Source of the DNA: Apostichopus japonicus
Lineage: Eukaryota > Echinodermata > Holothuroidea > Aspidochirotida > Stichopodidae
NCBI RefSeq assembly: GCF_037975245.1
Contig: NC_092577.1
Coordinates: 8,153,001-8,217,000 of the forward strand
Reading direction: 5' to 3'
Length of the DNA stretch: 64,000 nucleotides
This document shows, piece after piece, positions 38,035 to 49,855 of this stretch. The notes below the pieces were generated by a model that was not told where the DNA came from, did no database searches, and was given only the letters and a program-made list of their open reading frames with translations. The position numbers were made by a program, and so were the translations under genes. Every line of letters starts with the position of its first letter. The first letter of the stretch is position 1.

Positions 38035-38118
38035 CGGTTAGAAATCTTGTAGGTCACAGGCCAAATGGAAAACCAGTGAACCCATATCGATGTGGATCAT
38101 ATATATGATTGTACGTAG

Positions 38119-39205
38119 TGTTACGAGGGCCCATTGTAGCTTAACGCTAGTCACTGCTAGTGAGGAACCTAATGTTATAATATAGAAATTATTTGAAATT
38201 GCCTACGTGATAAATCAATATTTGAGAAATTAGGTCGGGTTACCGTGTCAGAATGTTATAATACACGATTGTTCTGGTTTATTCCTTATGATGACGCGCT
38301 GGTCTCGGGTTAACGTCGGTTTACGTGAAATCGCGTGTAAGCTGTGCACACATTTTCGTGGATTCTCTGGAATGTTCGCGAGATATGCAAAGGACTTCCA
38401 AGAATGGGGAAACTGGGTCGAGTTGTTACTCAGGTGTATCGAGAAAGATCTAGATGATTCTTGACCTGGTGAATCGTATAAAAACCCGCCCAGATCGGAG
38501 AGTTTCTCAGTTTCTGAACGAATACAAGCGACGACACATATTATACCATTCTACTACATATCGTCAGTGCTCAACTGCCAGTAGTTTCTGAAGGATTGAG
38601 ATATCGATACCAAGATTGATTCTACACTTCCATTCAGAAATTTGAAGAGGGCTTTGCTGTGAAACTACCGTTTTCCAGTCGTTATTTCGGAGAAGGTGAA
38701 GAATTTCTGTCTCCGTTGAGGAAGTTCGTTACGCCAGGAGTTGGTGGCTATAAAGCTGAGTTTGGACTGACTCTGGTAATATTTAGTCGGCGAGAAGTTC
38801 GACTTGTGCTTCACTCGATTGTGGCTGGAAGTCCGTCTTCTAGTTTGGAGCATCGCCGGAAAGAAGGTGACTGCTGTTTCTGGGATCGCGAGAAACTTCG
38901 TCGAGGACCAGTGAATTTCGCGGTACAACGGACCGAGAATCGTCGTCATCAAGGTCGTGGCCGCTGACGGATATCGCCGTTGGAAGAGACCAGCGTGATT
39001 TAAAGTGTATCCTATCTTGTTAAGTTTGTGAGTAATTTTCTATATATTTGTAATTACCATTTGTTGTTGTTGGTTCAAACTCCATTGTTCAATATAGTTA
39101 TATTCTCTAGACTCGTTAATTTGTCTGTGTTCCTTCCAGAAACGAACCCAGGCTTGTATCTCGTTAAAAATTAGTTATCGAGACCTCTCGTATCCCAACG
39201 TAACA
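38119..39205 (+). mobile_element. Solo LTR, 1,087 bp, with 4-bp target duplication
   Basis: The segment starts TGTTACG and ends CGTAACA (a perfect 7-bp inverted terminus with TG...CA), and the 4-bp repeat GTAG flanks it on both sides (38115-38118 and 39206-39209). It is far less AT-rich than its surroundings. There is no internal retrotransposon coding region or second LTR nearby, so it is a solo LTR left by recombination. A 102-codon frame inside (38659-38967) has no known domain. The family (Gypsy-like by size and duplication length) is inference. Orientation is assigned from the internal TATA box. Confidence 0.85.
38477..38511 (+). promoter_or_regulatory. LTR core promoter: TATA box and initiator
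   Basis: TATAAAAA at 38477-38484 is followed by an initiator-like TCAGT at 38507-38511. The A at 38509 is 32 bp from the first T of the TATA box, which is the canonical spacing. This fixes the likely U3/R boundary and the plus orientation of the LTR. Confidence 0.6.
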
Positions 39206-39499
39206 GTAGTTATACAATCATACACAAGAGATATACAGACATTATGATAATAATCATGAGTGAAAACATGCTATACGGTCACAGGTCACAGAAACGACCA
39301 CGGAGAGTCATTAACCTCATGCAGCATGTGTTGGATGAAGTTTTAGCCACCGCCAAATATGATTTGGATCAATAATCTCACGCATTATTTTCTATTTATA
39401 GCCTCGCACAAAAATTACGCCATCAAATGTTGGAGGTTATATAAGATACTACCGTATATCCCCACATATATAGTAACAAATTGTGACACGGTTAGAAAG

Positions 39500-39800
39500 G
39501 TGCCCTGTGAGGAATTTGCCAAGGGAGGGGCAAAGCTTATAGGCAAACTTTCTAAGCGTAGCGCTACCATAAGTTGGCGCGAAGCGCAAAAGAAAATTTT
39601 GGCCAAGAATACCTCCCAGATCGCTGGAAATGGCTCTTCCCTGGCCTTGTAATTTGCATCTAAGCATTTTCTAATTTGAAATTACTAACGATATCGTAAA
39701 AAATAAAAAAATATGCTAAAAAAAACACTATGCCACCAAATATTGGGGGGGGGGTATTAGATACTATATCCCCCACCTAAACTATTGGTGGGGGGCATGT
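39500..39800. repeat. Third copy of the GCGCGAAGCG/poly-G repeat family
   Basis: AGCGCTACCATAAGTTGGCG and the following CGAAGCGCA...GATCGCTGGAAATGGC parallel the blocks at 1437-1530 and 37449-37530, and a poly-G tract follows at about 39747. No terminal inverted repeat was found, so the copy is probably truncated. Confidence 0.55.
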
Positions 39801-42800
39801 TTTGATAGTCTTATTGTTGCTAATTTTTGACTGTAATAGTTAAGTATTTTAGTTTAATTGTATGCTGTCATATTTCATTGCTTTTGTCATTAATTTCTGA
39901 ATTTTTGGAAAGTCATTTATTTCTGTAATTATTAGGATGCAATATTTTTAGACTGTCATATTTTTAAGCTGAAATATTTTTTTAAGTTGTAATATTGTAT
40001 GCGTTGCTGTGAAGCAGCTTTGAGATCATTTTTTTATGTAAAGCGTTATATCAGGAAAAAATTATAATTATTATTATTATTATTTCCACATAGGTATAAA
40101 GCATACAGAAAGGTAATGAAGGTAGATGAGAACCGGGGGACAGTGTACTGTAATTCTTTGCAGGTGTAGTCCCTATTAACAAGTTTATATGTAAGTAGTT
40201 TCTGTTCCTATATTTACTTGCAAAGGTTCCAGCTCTGGTTCTTAAGTGGCATATAGCCAGACAATTGTCTTCATTTGGATTACATCCCCAAAAATTAAGT
40301 TTGCCTGGAAATGTTTCACTGCAGCAGACACAGTTTATTTGTTCAAACAAACGAGGAGTAAATAATTAAGACCACATGCCACAGCTACACATCACCTATT
40401 GTTTGTTGTTTTTTCAAAAAAAGTTATATAACAACTCCTTGGTTTGATATTGTAACCACAGGGAACTTTTCTGCTCAGAAAATGTGAACTGATAGCTACT
40501 TGGCTGTTTTAACAGGAACTTCGACAAGATAAGAGAGATAATGTATCAACTGAGTTTTGGTACCATTTCTCTGTTAGGTCCCTTGTTGAAAAATTGCTAA
40601 ATGTGTTTGTGTGTGTATTCGTGGGTGATATTTTCTGAAACCTGGGAGAGGGACCCCTTTTCTTTGTCAAAATAAGGCAATATTTAGGTCTCTTGATGCA
40701 AAATGATGTGTAATAGTACATTTTACTATTATAATGGTTAGCAAGCATTATTTGTTTTTGCATTTGGGTCATACAGAGGGTGTTTTGAACCCCCATGGAT
40801 CCTGATTTAGGACAATTAATGTTTGATCGGCATTAAACAGTCATACCATGCTCACATACATCAATAGAGCACCAAAAGGCATCAAACTTATGTTGTATCC
40901 TAGCTTACTCTAATTTGATAAATGTCTGATATTTAATTGAATTAATATGTCACAAATGTTATATTGGCTCATTTGGTTAAAACTTTTCAGGTTTGGTAGT
41001 GAACTGTATGGTATAGCGCCAACATTATGACATGCAATCTCCAATAAAAAAATGAGCAAGTAATCCCACAAACATGTAGGTGTCACAATAAAAGATCATC
41101 CAATTAACTCAATCCCTAAGCATAATTCAGTTGTACACTAACAGTCTTCCCTCATGCAACCAATATGGTGAATGTTAATTGTCTTAATAGTGGAGTCTAA
41201 ACATAAACCTTTTGAATATGATGATTTGTTTTATATTTGACTTACAGTGTGGCATTCAATACTTGTAATATTCCTTCCAACTTTTATTTTGCACAGACTT
41301 GGTTGTACTGATATCTCATCTCTGACCACCAAATAAGGGAGTATGCATGGAGTTAATGGAAGACATGTCTAGACGATTTTCTAAGCAGTTAACTTGTTAC
41401 CGACAATAATCTTGTCTTTCACTATAACATATCATGAGAGAAAATGCTACACGATTAAGCAAAGACAGGCTTTTGACTTCACACTGCCAGTCGGTGGAAA
41501 TCGATATATTTTACATTTTGAAGGATGTGACGCTCATAATTCTTTATTACCTCATTACTTCATCAAATAACAAATAAGAAGGCGTGTTTCTTGGTTCTGG
41601 AAATTTTGTTCAAGATAAGTTTTCATAGTAAAACATATAACCGACCATATTCTGCTTCCTGTTGTAACTTTTGCTGTTACGGAGTTCTTTGTAGGTCTTA
41701 ACGGCAAACCCGTTGGATACATGAGAATCAGCCATTTTTTGCAATTTACAATCGAGATTAAACTTTTGGTGGTATCAAGTTGCACATTGAAGCATTATAT
41801 AGGTAATCCTACTGTTTGTGGAAAGCAGTTCAAGTGGGAATTCTATAGGGAAACGTCTGCATGGTTTCATTGAGGTCTTTACCAAACTCCAATGAGGATG
41901 TTCTTCATGTGGATTATGAGAGTTTCACGTACATATTGTTTGAAGAAGAATGACAGTAGTATATCATTCTAATTAAGTAATACCTCCCTGCTTGAAGGAT
42001 GCTCTAGAAAGCATCGATTATATTTAGATGCATCAGAGCTACAAAGGTAGAGTCATCATTCCAGTTACATTTCCTCATTAATTATCCCATGCAGGGGGGG
42101 GGGGAGGAAGTGGGGTGGGCACACAATATCAGAGGGCACTTTCTCATTCCACAACCACTGCTCGTTATGCTATAAACCGGTACACACCTGCCATATCACT
42201 TAAATATATATGATGTGTTAGTATGCTATCAATACTATATATTGAGATTGGTTATTGTTAACCGTGCTACAAAAAGATATGGTATTTTAAAAATAGCATG
42301 TACAGACAGTACCACCCAGGCTCCTACTCCCCTGATCCCACGTGTAATCATTTTTTTCACTCTTTGCTCAGTATGATATATATATTCAGAATATTGTGTT
42401 TGTGCATGACTATCATCCAATTTCATGTTTTGATTTTTTTCTTCATTAACTTTCTTTGAACAAACTTATCTCTAAAAGAATGACGTATTTAAAGTGTATG
42501 AAACATGATGAAATACAAAATCCAGCATATTGCAACCTGCTCTGTCCTAATTGCTTTATTATTTCCCTTGTTTGGCTTTGTTTTTGTTTCTTGTATGTTT
42601 GCAGCTCTTTTGAAGAGGATATCGTTCTAATATATCTTTTATAATTTGAACCACTTTTGTCCATCAAGAAAAATTCATAATTAAATACAACAAACCTTTA
42701 TCACTTGAACTGCCAGGAATGCCATGAGGTCTATACAAATGAAATTTTGCTTCACGTATGGCCATCACAACGGTGTTAAGGGGTAGGAGGTGGGGAATCG

Positions 42801-43680
42801 CCCTCCACCTTGTTGAGAGGGGGAAAATATTGACTCGACGATTAAGTGACAAAAATAAGGAAGCGTAAAAAAGTAAACAATAAAGTAGTATTGAAAGTCA
42901 ATAAATAGGTGTCAAGCGCGTCAAGCGCCGAAAGGGTTTTGGCAGTGTTGACATTTTTAAGGTCAGAGAAGTATTTGCCAGCTACGTCAGGGTTGTTAGT
43001 AGCAAACAAAAGTAAAAATTTGGAACTCCTCACAGATAGATCACAGACTTAAGAAGACCCCTCATTTTATTATTTGTATAATAAAAATGATGTGTATGGG
43101 TCTGAGTGTTGTATGCAGCGTTGCCGATTTCGTTTAGGATGTAACTTGAAAACACCTTCGGTTCTCGTCCGATAATGTGCTTTACGCACGGATGAAATTT
43201 CATATTGGCTAGGCAACTCTCGTAGACCTATGAAGTACAGTTACCGTAATTGTCATATCTTACCCACTGTGTGTTAGTGTTATACGGCAACAATAAAATT
43301 TGGACTCATTTAAGTTCTTAATATTTTACCTCTGTAATTATCATTTTCTGTTGTAGCTGTTGCATACCCTATCCCGTAACCGCCTTGCGTGGGGGGGGGG
43401 GGGGTGAGGGGAGTTAGGTTTATACTATCTCTCCCTCTTTGAAGATGACTATTAACGCAATGTAGTGGCCGAACACAGCATGCAACATATACGGAGGATA
43501 AAATAGCAGCAGTCACAACAAAAACATGGTTAACATCTTTTGCAAATGGAAGACTTTGTTTCGCCCGTTCTATTTTTTGTTTTGCAGCAACGCACAACGT
43601 CTCATTTATTTCCTGTAACATTTAACTCTGATGTATGCATGTGCTCTAATTATTGATATAATGAACTCAATTGCCTTTCG
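39801..43680. other. Non-coding interior between the inverted arms
   Basis: I see an (ATT)n microsatellite at about 40064-40083, poly-G tracts at about 42093 and 43390, and AT-rich sequence. Open frames (for example minus 41555-41785, 43310-43621) lack recognisable motifs. The second half of the integrase or any partner gene, if ever present, is not detectable here. Confidence 0.4.
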
Positions 43681-43719
43681 AATGTCGAAATGCCTAAATT
43701 TTATGCGGGACAAAATATG

Positions 43720-43890
43720 CTATGCAGTATTTGGGGACATTCTGTGCCAGGACATTTCGTCCGGCGGGACTATATTTGCTCTTAGATGACACAATTTTCA
43801 GCAGATAATGTCCGACCGGACTAAATGTGCTGGTACAGAGTTTCTCCGCGGACACTTTGTACAGGGGGACACTCTGTACTGTCACACCCC
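43720..43890. repeat. Inner inverted motif cluster, right side
   Basis: Repeated words GGGACATT, GTCCGGCGGGAC, GTCCGACCGGAC, GCGGACACTTTGTACAGG and GGACACTCTGTACTG, many of them GTCC/GGAC palindromes, occupy the position mirroring the cluster at 34840-35005. Confidence 0.45.
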
Positions 43891-44014
43891 AATACAGTAG
43901 GGCTGTTGAGCACCCCCCCCCCATGCGCCCTCCGAATATAAAGTATGTTGAGGCCACTGGTTGAACATTATAGGCGTCCGCGTAAATGGAGGACGTCTTT
44001 CGCATTTGTATGAC

Positions 44015-44345
44015 GCACTTCTCTCCTATTAGGAATAACGAACCTATTTTTACATTATGGATTAGGAACCCTTTGATCGATTATGAATATCGGACCCTTT
44101 CTACCTTTATAAATTACGAACCATTTTCCTATATTGAACAACGGACTTTACGCTCCATGATGAATATCGCACCTTTCTTCATATTATGAATAACGAACCT
44201 TTTTGTCCAGTATGGATATCTAATTGTTTTTCCCATAATGAATATCGAACATTTGTTCCCATTATGAATACCTGACCTTATGAATTAAGATCCCTTTTTA
44301 TTATGAATAACGAACCTTTATTTCCATTATGAATACCGAACCTTA
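44015..44345 (-). repeat. Right inverted arm: degenerate ATTATGAATAACGAACC array
   Basis: Units around ATTATGAATA(A/C)CGAACCTTT recur at least ten times. The segment is the reverse complement of the left arm, with co-linear unit-specific differences: the AAGATCCC interruption at about 44290, and the GAAGAAAGGT..GATATTCAT units at about 44160-44190 on the complementary strand. The arms are about 80% alike by eye over roughly 250 bp. The outer end lies near 44345, followed by unrelated sequence. Confidence 0.8.
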
Positions 44346-45000
44346 TAGCAATGTTTAGACATGAATGCACGAAAACAAGAGAGCACTTTTAATGATTAAG
44401 TTGGGAACTGATAATTTCCATTAAAAAGCGGGGCCAGGACAGTGGCAAAGCATGTGCCGAATCAACCCCTACCCATCCCACCCCTCGTCCACGGCTCCGT
44501 CGCCTCTGACAGAGTAAATGGACGATATCATCGAAAACATTTGCAGTGAAATCCACACTAAGTGTCTTTATACTGGTGACTTAACCTTCAAGTAAATAGA
44601 CCAAACATATATGGATTGTGGTTTGACAAGTAGTGATTTTACAACAATCGTTTTAACTCCTTTTCAGCAATCCACAGCCTACTGATATGTTGATCACTGC
44701 AAAATCTAAGAGAAGGATTCTGTGTATACAAGCATATTGTCTGTAAGATTCCTTACTCCAGCAAGTTGAGCTTGGCGGGCATGAAATTAAATTATATGGA
44801 TTAACCGTTAACAGATTGTGCATACTATCCAATTAATATGTTCAAGTCTAGCTCAGTATCATTCTACCTTATATTTGTACATTGCACAGCTCTATGTAAA
44901 ACACCACTCTGGCCAATGTTAATAAAATACATAGGCTACGTACCTCGAATCTAATTAGCATAATATAATATTTACCGAACTGTTGCAGTTTGTTTTAAGG
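44346..45000. other. Non-coding stretch
   Basis: Nothing recognisable is seen between the right inverted arm and the 42-bp minisatellite. Confidence 0.4.
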
Positions 45001-45004
45001 TAGG

Positions 45005-45235
45005 GCTTATTCGCCGGGCAGCCCTGCGAATAGCCGGACACAGGTATCTCATTCACAGGGCAGCCCTGCGAACAGCCGGACACAGACACCTTATTTGCAT
45101 GACTGCTTTGCGAACAGTCGGACACAGACAACTTATTTGCATGACTGCTTTGCGAACAGCCGGACACAGACACCTTATTTGCAGGGCTGCCCTGCGAATA
45201 GCCAGACACATACACCTTATTTACAGGGCAGCTTT
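45005..45235. repeat. 42-bp minisatellite, about 5.5 units
   Basis: The unit (TTATTTGCATGACTGC, then TTTGCGAACAGCCGGACACAG, cut short here as variants differ) repeats every 42 bp. Two sub-types differ in the CATGACTGCTTTG versus CAGGGCAGCCCTG part. Because 42 is divisible by three, open frames run through it on both strands. The translated minus-strand 14-residue unit SHANKVSVSGCSQG is a by-product. One isolated related unit is found at about 46300-46355. Confidence 0.85.
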
Positions 45236-47664
45236 AGACTGGGTTAAAACTGTAGGGGGAGGCTCAGTAACTTTTGTGGCTATACGAGTTTGCTTTTGGG
45301 CCACAGCTATCTTTTTGAGAGTCACAATTGGGAGCCTCTATATTTTGAGGAATTTATTGGCCTTTGGGATTCCTATCTAAATGCTGTTAGGATTGGTTTT
45401 GGGAGCCTAGTGCCTTACGATTGAACCAGTCTAGCATTAGTACCGCCAACATAAGTCATCCCTCATTTCCACCTTTGTGTTTGCAGAGTGACTGCCCATT
45501 TGCATGTAAAGGTGTGGGAGGGGGGTGTCACACCCTTGACCATATTGGCTTTCAGGCAATGTCGGCTTTTGGGGAATCCCAAGATGAGCTCCCTTAAAAT
45601 AAGCTTTTAAAATTGAACTACTGGGGTTCCAAAAATTAGCTTATGAAGTGACTAAGACTATTTTGGCTCAAAAGGTTAGCTTTTTCAAGGCCCCTAAACT
45701 GACTGGTATCAGTAGCAAAACAGGCCTTTCAAGCCCCTCAAATATGGATTAAGTAGAACCTATATTTGACGATATGGGGCCATAAAGATTGGCATAATTG
45801 AGGACCCCAAAATTGACTTTTTTGAAGCCCTTTTTGCATCTCATAAATCTGGGTTTCAATCTCATGATTTGGGGCCAACTGTTCCATCTTTTTAATATCT
45901 TTAATTACTGCCTACACCTAACGTCAGCAAGCCTAGGCAGTGGCTACCGTTGGTCAGTCCATTTAGCCTAACAGTAACGCTTAAGACATGTATTTTGGGC
46001 TAGGCTACCTACGTTAGAACTTACAGACTTAGGCCTTGGGCCTAGGCCCCTAGGGCTGAGTCGTAAATTTAATGTGCAAATGTTATTAAGTTCTTCTTAT
46101 GTCAGTCGTTTCAAAAATAATATTTTTCTAATAATTCATGACATTTCAAATGTAGCATCTGTATAATGTACAATATAGAATCTGATTTTGTAAGCCTGAA
46201 ACTGAAAGAACTTAGGGTTTGCGCGCCGAGGTCAAATGAATGTCGCCACATCAAAAATGTTGTCATCGAAAGCCAATAATAAACCTATTTTCAAAATCGT
46301 CACAGCCCTGCGAATACAGTGTCTGTGTAAGTTTTTCGCCGGGCTGCCCTGCGAATGATCACTTCGTTGTTTTAATGTAAAAGCTTTTTCTTTACAATCG
46401 TTTGTTTTCTGTATCTATTCATTGAGTGGCTGAAAGATGCGCTTAAAAATATTTTACTGATATTGTATATAATGTATGGGCCATAGTATATCATCCCAAT
46501 GTACACATGTAAGCCATATAACAGAAATATTAATGAACTTAAATAATTTATATTTTATCAAACAAACCGTTCTTGTGTCAACCTATCCGCTGCAAAAGCA
46601 TTGACAGTTATTAATTTAAGGGTGTTTTATTCATCAAAGGGGTCTCCTTGTTTAGACCCCTCCCAACTGACGCAAGTCATATTTTGATCCCGTCACCCAT
46701 TCAAAGAAAACAATGTAACACAGGGTAAACACTTAATGGTGCCGTGAAAAGTCATATCAATGTAAGCCTTAAGAAAAGTTATCTGACTCTTAAGACGAGG
46801 ACGAAAGACGAGGCTTTCCCTCACACCAATGAGGCTGGTCACGTGACTGGTTGAAATATCAATAAAGTCAACTCTAAATAATGTCAAATGTTTTATACAG
46901 TTACGGTTTACATATCAAACTTGGAAGAAGCAACCAATAACGTTAAGATGTATATAACATAAGCGTTTGGAATTCGTTTTAATCTTTGTATCAATATCGA
47001 GAGAGAACACTGGACATTTAACGAAGAGTACTATTTGAACATAGTTTGTGTAAAGAATGGAAAAGTATACAGTATGGCCTTTCATAAAGTGCAGCTGTTA
47101 TGGTTTTATTTCAATTGGACTTATTGGGTCATTATTCTCAGCTTTTTCACACCTTATTTTTAGACTTATCTCACAAAAATTATAAAAATCTATAAATCTA
47201 TACTCAAACACCCATGCTACCCAACAACATTCAGCTTGAGAAGTTACATTTATTACTTATAAGCTCAAAAACCCTATTTTAAAACTCATTCGAATTATAA
47301 AATTCAAACGACCTTGTCTATATATCTCTTATGCTATCCTAATAAACATTCCTGTCATTCTAAAACATATTTCTTAGTTAAATGTTGAACAATAAACTAA
47401 ACAACACCAACATTCTCTCAAAATATTCCATATTAATTCATTATACTTTGTTTTATTTATTATAACATCCTACAAAATTCCTTTCGTGATGACCTAATTA
47501 CTCAAATAAATCCAACTAAACTAATTAAATCCAATCCTTGACATTAAAGTTACAGCAGACTTTACATTTTCTATTGTTCGTTTAATATTGATAACCTTTA
47601 TAAATTAATTTAATTCCCTGTTTAACTGTTATGATGATTCTAACATCTTTACCAGAATACTTAC
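45236..47664. other. Non-coding stretch downstream of the LRR exon
   Basis: There is no supported coding exon. A stray 42-bp-type satellite unit (CACAGCCCTGCGAATAC...GGGCTGCCCTGCGAAT) sits at 46300-46355. More LRR exons of the NLR gene would be expected on the minus strand here or beyond, but I found none. Confidence 0.4.
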
Positions 47665-47873
47665 AACAGCTTCTTCAAGCTTGTACACTGTGAGGAGTAA
47701 GACAAGATGGCCGCCAACTCTTCATTAGTTAGTCTCCTGTTGCAGTCATAGATATCCAGCTCCTGGAGAGAACTCAGGATAGAGAAAGAGAGACCAGACT
47801 GAAGGATCAGGTTCAGACCAGACTCATCAACTCTAGGAGAACAGTCTTCTAGATTCACACAGGAGATGGGAAT
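47665..47873 (-). CDS. Leucine-rich-repeat exon of an NLR gene
   Basis: The exon starts after CTTCATCCTAG (47873) and ends CTGTT|GTAAGT (47665), 209 nt, phase 0 in and phase 2 out. It reads CVNLEDCSPRVDESGLNLIL, then SLQELDIYDCNRRLTNEELA, then CTSLKKLL. The LxxLDIxDCN pattern followed by LTxEELAAI is that of the RI-type LRRs found in NLR receptors. The NACHT exon upstream on the same strand ends in phase 0, so the two could be spliced directly across an intron of about 12.1 kb. The LRR part would sense ligand or autoinhibit the NACHT domain. Alternative: it belongs to a second NLR gene or a pseudogene fragment. Confidence 0.7.
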
Positions 47874-49429
47874 CTAGGATGAAGGAATAGAGTTACTGAT
47901 AATAGAGTAGATAGATATAAATAGATTGGATTTGGTTAGGATTAGAGTAATTATTATGATATTATCAATAATCAAAATAACGAAATAAAAATAGAAATAA
48001 AGTTAGCAATAAACTAGGACATTTAGGTAATGTTCATTTGTAAAAAAGGATTTTAATTAATGGAACGGAAATAACGGATTGATTTTAAGGGGAGACAAAT
48101 ATTAACAGAACTAATTAGATTAGATTAGATAACAGGAAATGAAGTGGTAATTTAGTTTATAACGGGTTAGTTTTATTGTTTTACAATTAAAGGTTTATAG
48201 AAAGTAAGGTTTAATAAAGTAAGAAAATGAGGCTACATATTTTAATATATTAGTTATGATAGGAAACAAATCTCAAATGGGTGATCAAGAATTGAGATAA
48301 TTCTATCTTTTGAAAAAAATATTGATCATATTTATTTGCATTTTAAGTTTGAACTTTCAGAAGGAAAATGTAATTTAAATGACAATATTAGTCACAAACG
48401 TAATAGGAATCATGACAAGGAAACCTACAGCTTCAACTATTACCAGCTTTTTAAAAAGTTTAAGGAGATTTGGAAGAACTATATTTAAATCAAAAGGTTG
48501 TTTCTTATCAGTAAAATTCAATTTAGAGAAGCAAAGGTAGATCAAATTCAACTTTCAAGAGAGAAGGTTGATGAATCTTAAACTCAAATTTTAATATACA
48601 ATTTTCTTTTTTTAAATATTGATCCAATTCCTACTATTCTGCTTGAATTATAATTATTTCAAATTAATGATGATAAAAAGATGATGTATATTTTTGTTTA
48701 GTCATCAAATTCATTCCTGCTGTGAGTAGAACACCACGATCTAGTTATTGCTGGAAAGACGTAGACGAAATATTTCTTTTTAATAACTATTTATTGCATT
48801 TTATTATTATTAAACTTAAATTGGAACACTGTTTTAAAGAGGCTCAAAGCTCTAGACCCTATACATTATTTAACAAACCTATATTTCACATTGAGTGTCA
48901 GGTATATAAATAGGAGTCGGGTCATTCAGCTAATAATCAGTTATTAAATAACATTATTTCAGTCAGCCTGCTCGGTAAAAGCTGCATGTTTCTCACACAA
49001 TTGGCTCAAATTTCCGACCTGATTACAATAACAATTGTGGAATGGTATATATTGACTTGTATTAATGCCTAGAAGGCTATGTTATGTACCATTAAAATTG
49101 AGTTGAAGACTTTTGAATGGATAACAAAGTTTCTACAGTTTGTCTTTTTCTTAGCTAGAATGAAGCAATTGTTTTCGAAGTAAAGGATAGGCATCAGCTC
49201 ACCGAGAATGTTAATCGCTGGTTTAATTCTTCGGTTAATTTAAGACTTCTAAAGAAAACTCAGTGTCTCATTATTTATGAGTTAGATTGCTAAGCACGTC
49301 CTCTCGCTAAAAGTAGTAAATCTAACTTTTCGCCGGTAATGTTTGAGATTTCTAACATAGCCTAACTGCATTACTAGTCTAGCATATTGCCTACATAAAT
49401 GTGGCCTGGCCTTCGTACATAGCCTATGC
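47874..49429. other. Intronic sequence of the NLR gene (proposed)
   Basis: AT-rich, no supported exon or element termini. It lies between the LRR exon and the hAT MITE at 49438. Confidence 0.4.
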
Positions 49430-49437
49430 CTCTATAC

Positions 49438-49847
49438 CTGGGTTGTCCAACCTACGGCCCGCTGGCCACAGTCCGGCCCGCCGCAGGGTTGCGTCCGGCC
49501 CGCCAGAGATGCTCTACAGTGCGAATTTTTAGTGAGCAGATTTATTGATAACAATTTGAAGCTATATAATCAATCATTCAAACCTTCTGGGTCCAAAAAA
49601 CTGCATACAGGTCAGTTTGTGTGACAAATCTCTCAGAGGAGGCGGGGGGGGGGGGCGGCTGGACTGTATTCATCTGTTTCATCAGGGAGGAAAATAAATC
49701 AGTGCGCTCCGAGCGCGCAGTGCTCACATTTTGTTGCATTGGGCTTCGGGCAAAAAATCGAAAACTCTAGCGTAGGGTTCATGCGGCCCCCTCCTTCATC
49801 ATAATCATTCCATGTGGTCCTCCTCTGCAAAGGGTTGGACAACCCTG
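49438..49847. mobile_element. hAT-type MITE, 410 bp, with perfect 8-bp target duplication
   Basis: CTCTATAC flanks both sides (49430-49437 and 49848-49855). The left terminus C(T)GGGTTGTCCAACC and the right terminus GGGTTGGACAACCCTG are inverted repeats with one mismatch at the second base. The interior begins with a GGCCCGCTGGCCACAGTCCG-type segment, a signature of a well-known hAT subgroup in animals (CAG.G.TGTCCAA..TACGGCCCGC). There is no coding capacity. A poly-G tract lies at about 49645-49655. Confidence 0.92.
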
Positions 49848-49855
49848 CTCTATAC

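Noticed and set aside
38659-38967. 102-codon open frame with an overlapping minus-strand frame
   Set aside because: It lies entirely inside the solo LTR and has no known domain; both strands are open, which fits the higher GC content of the LTR.
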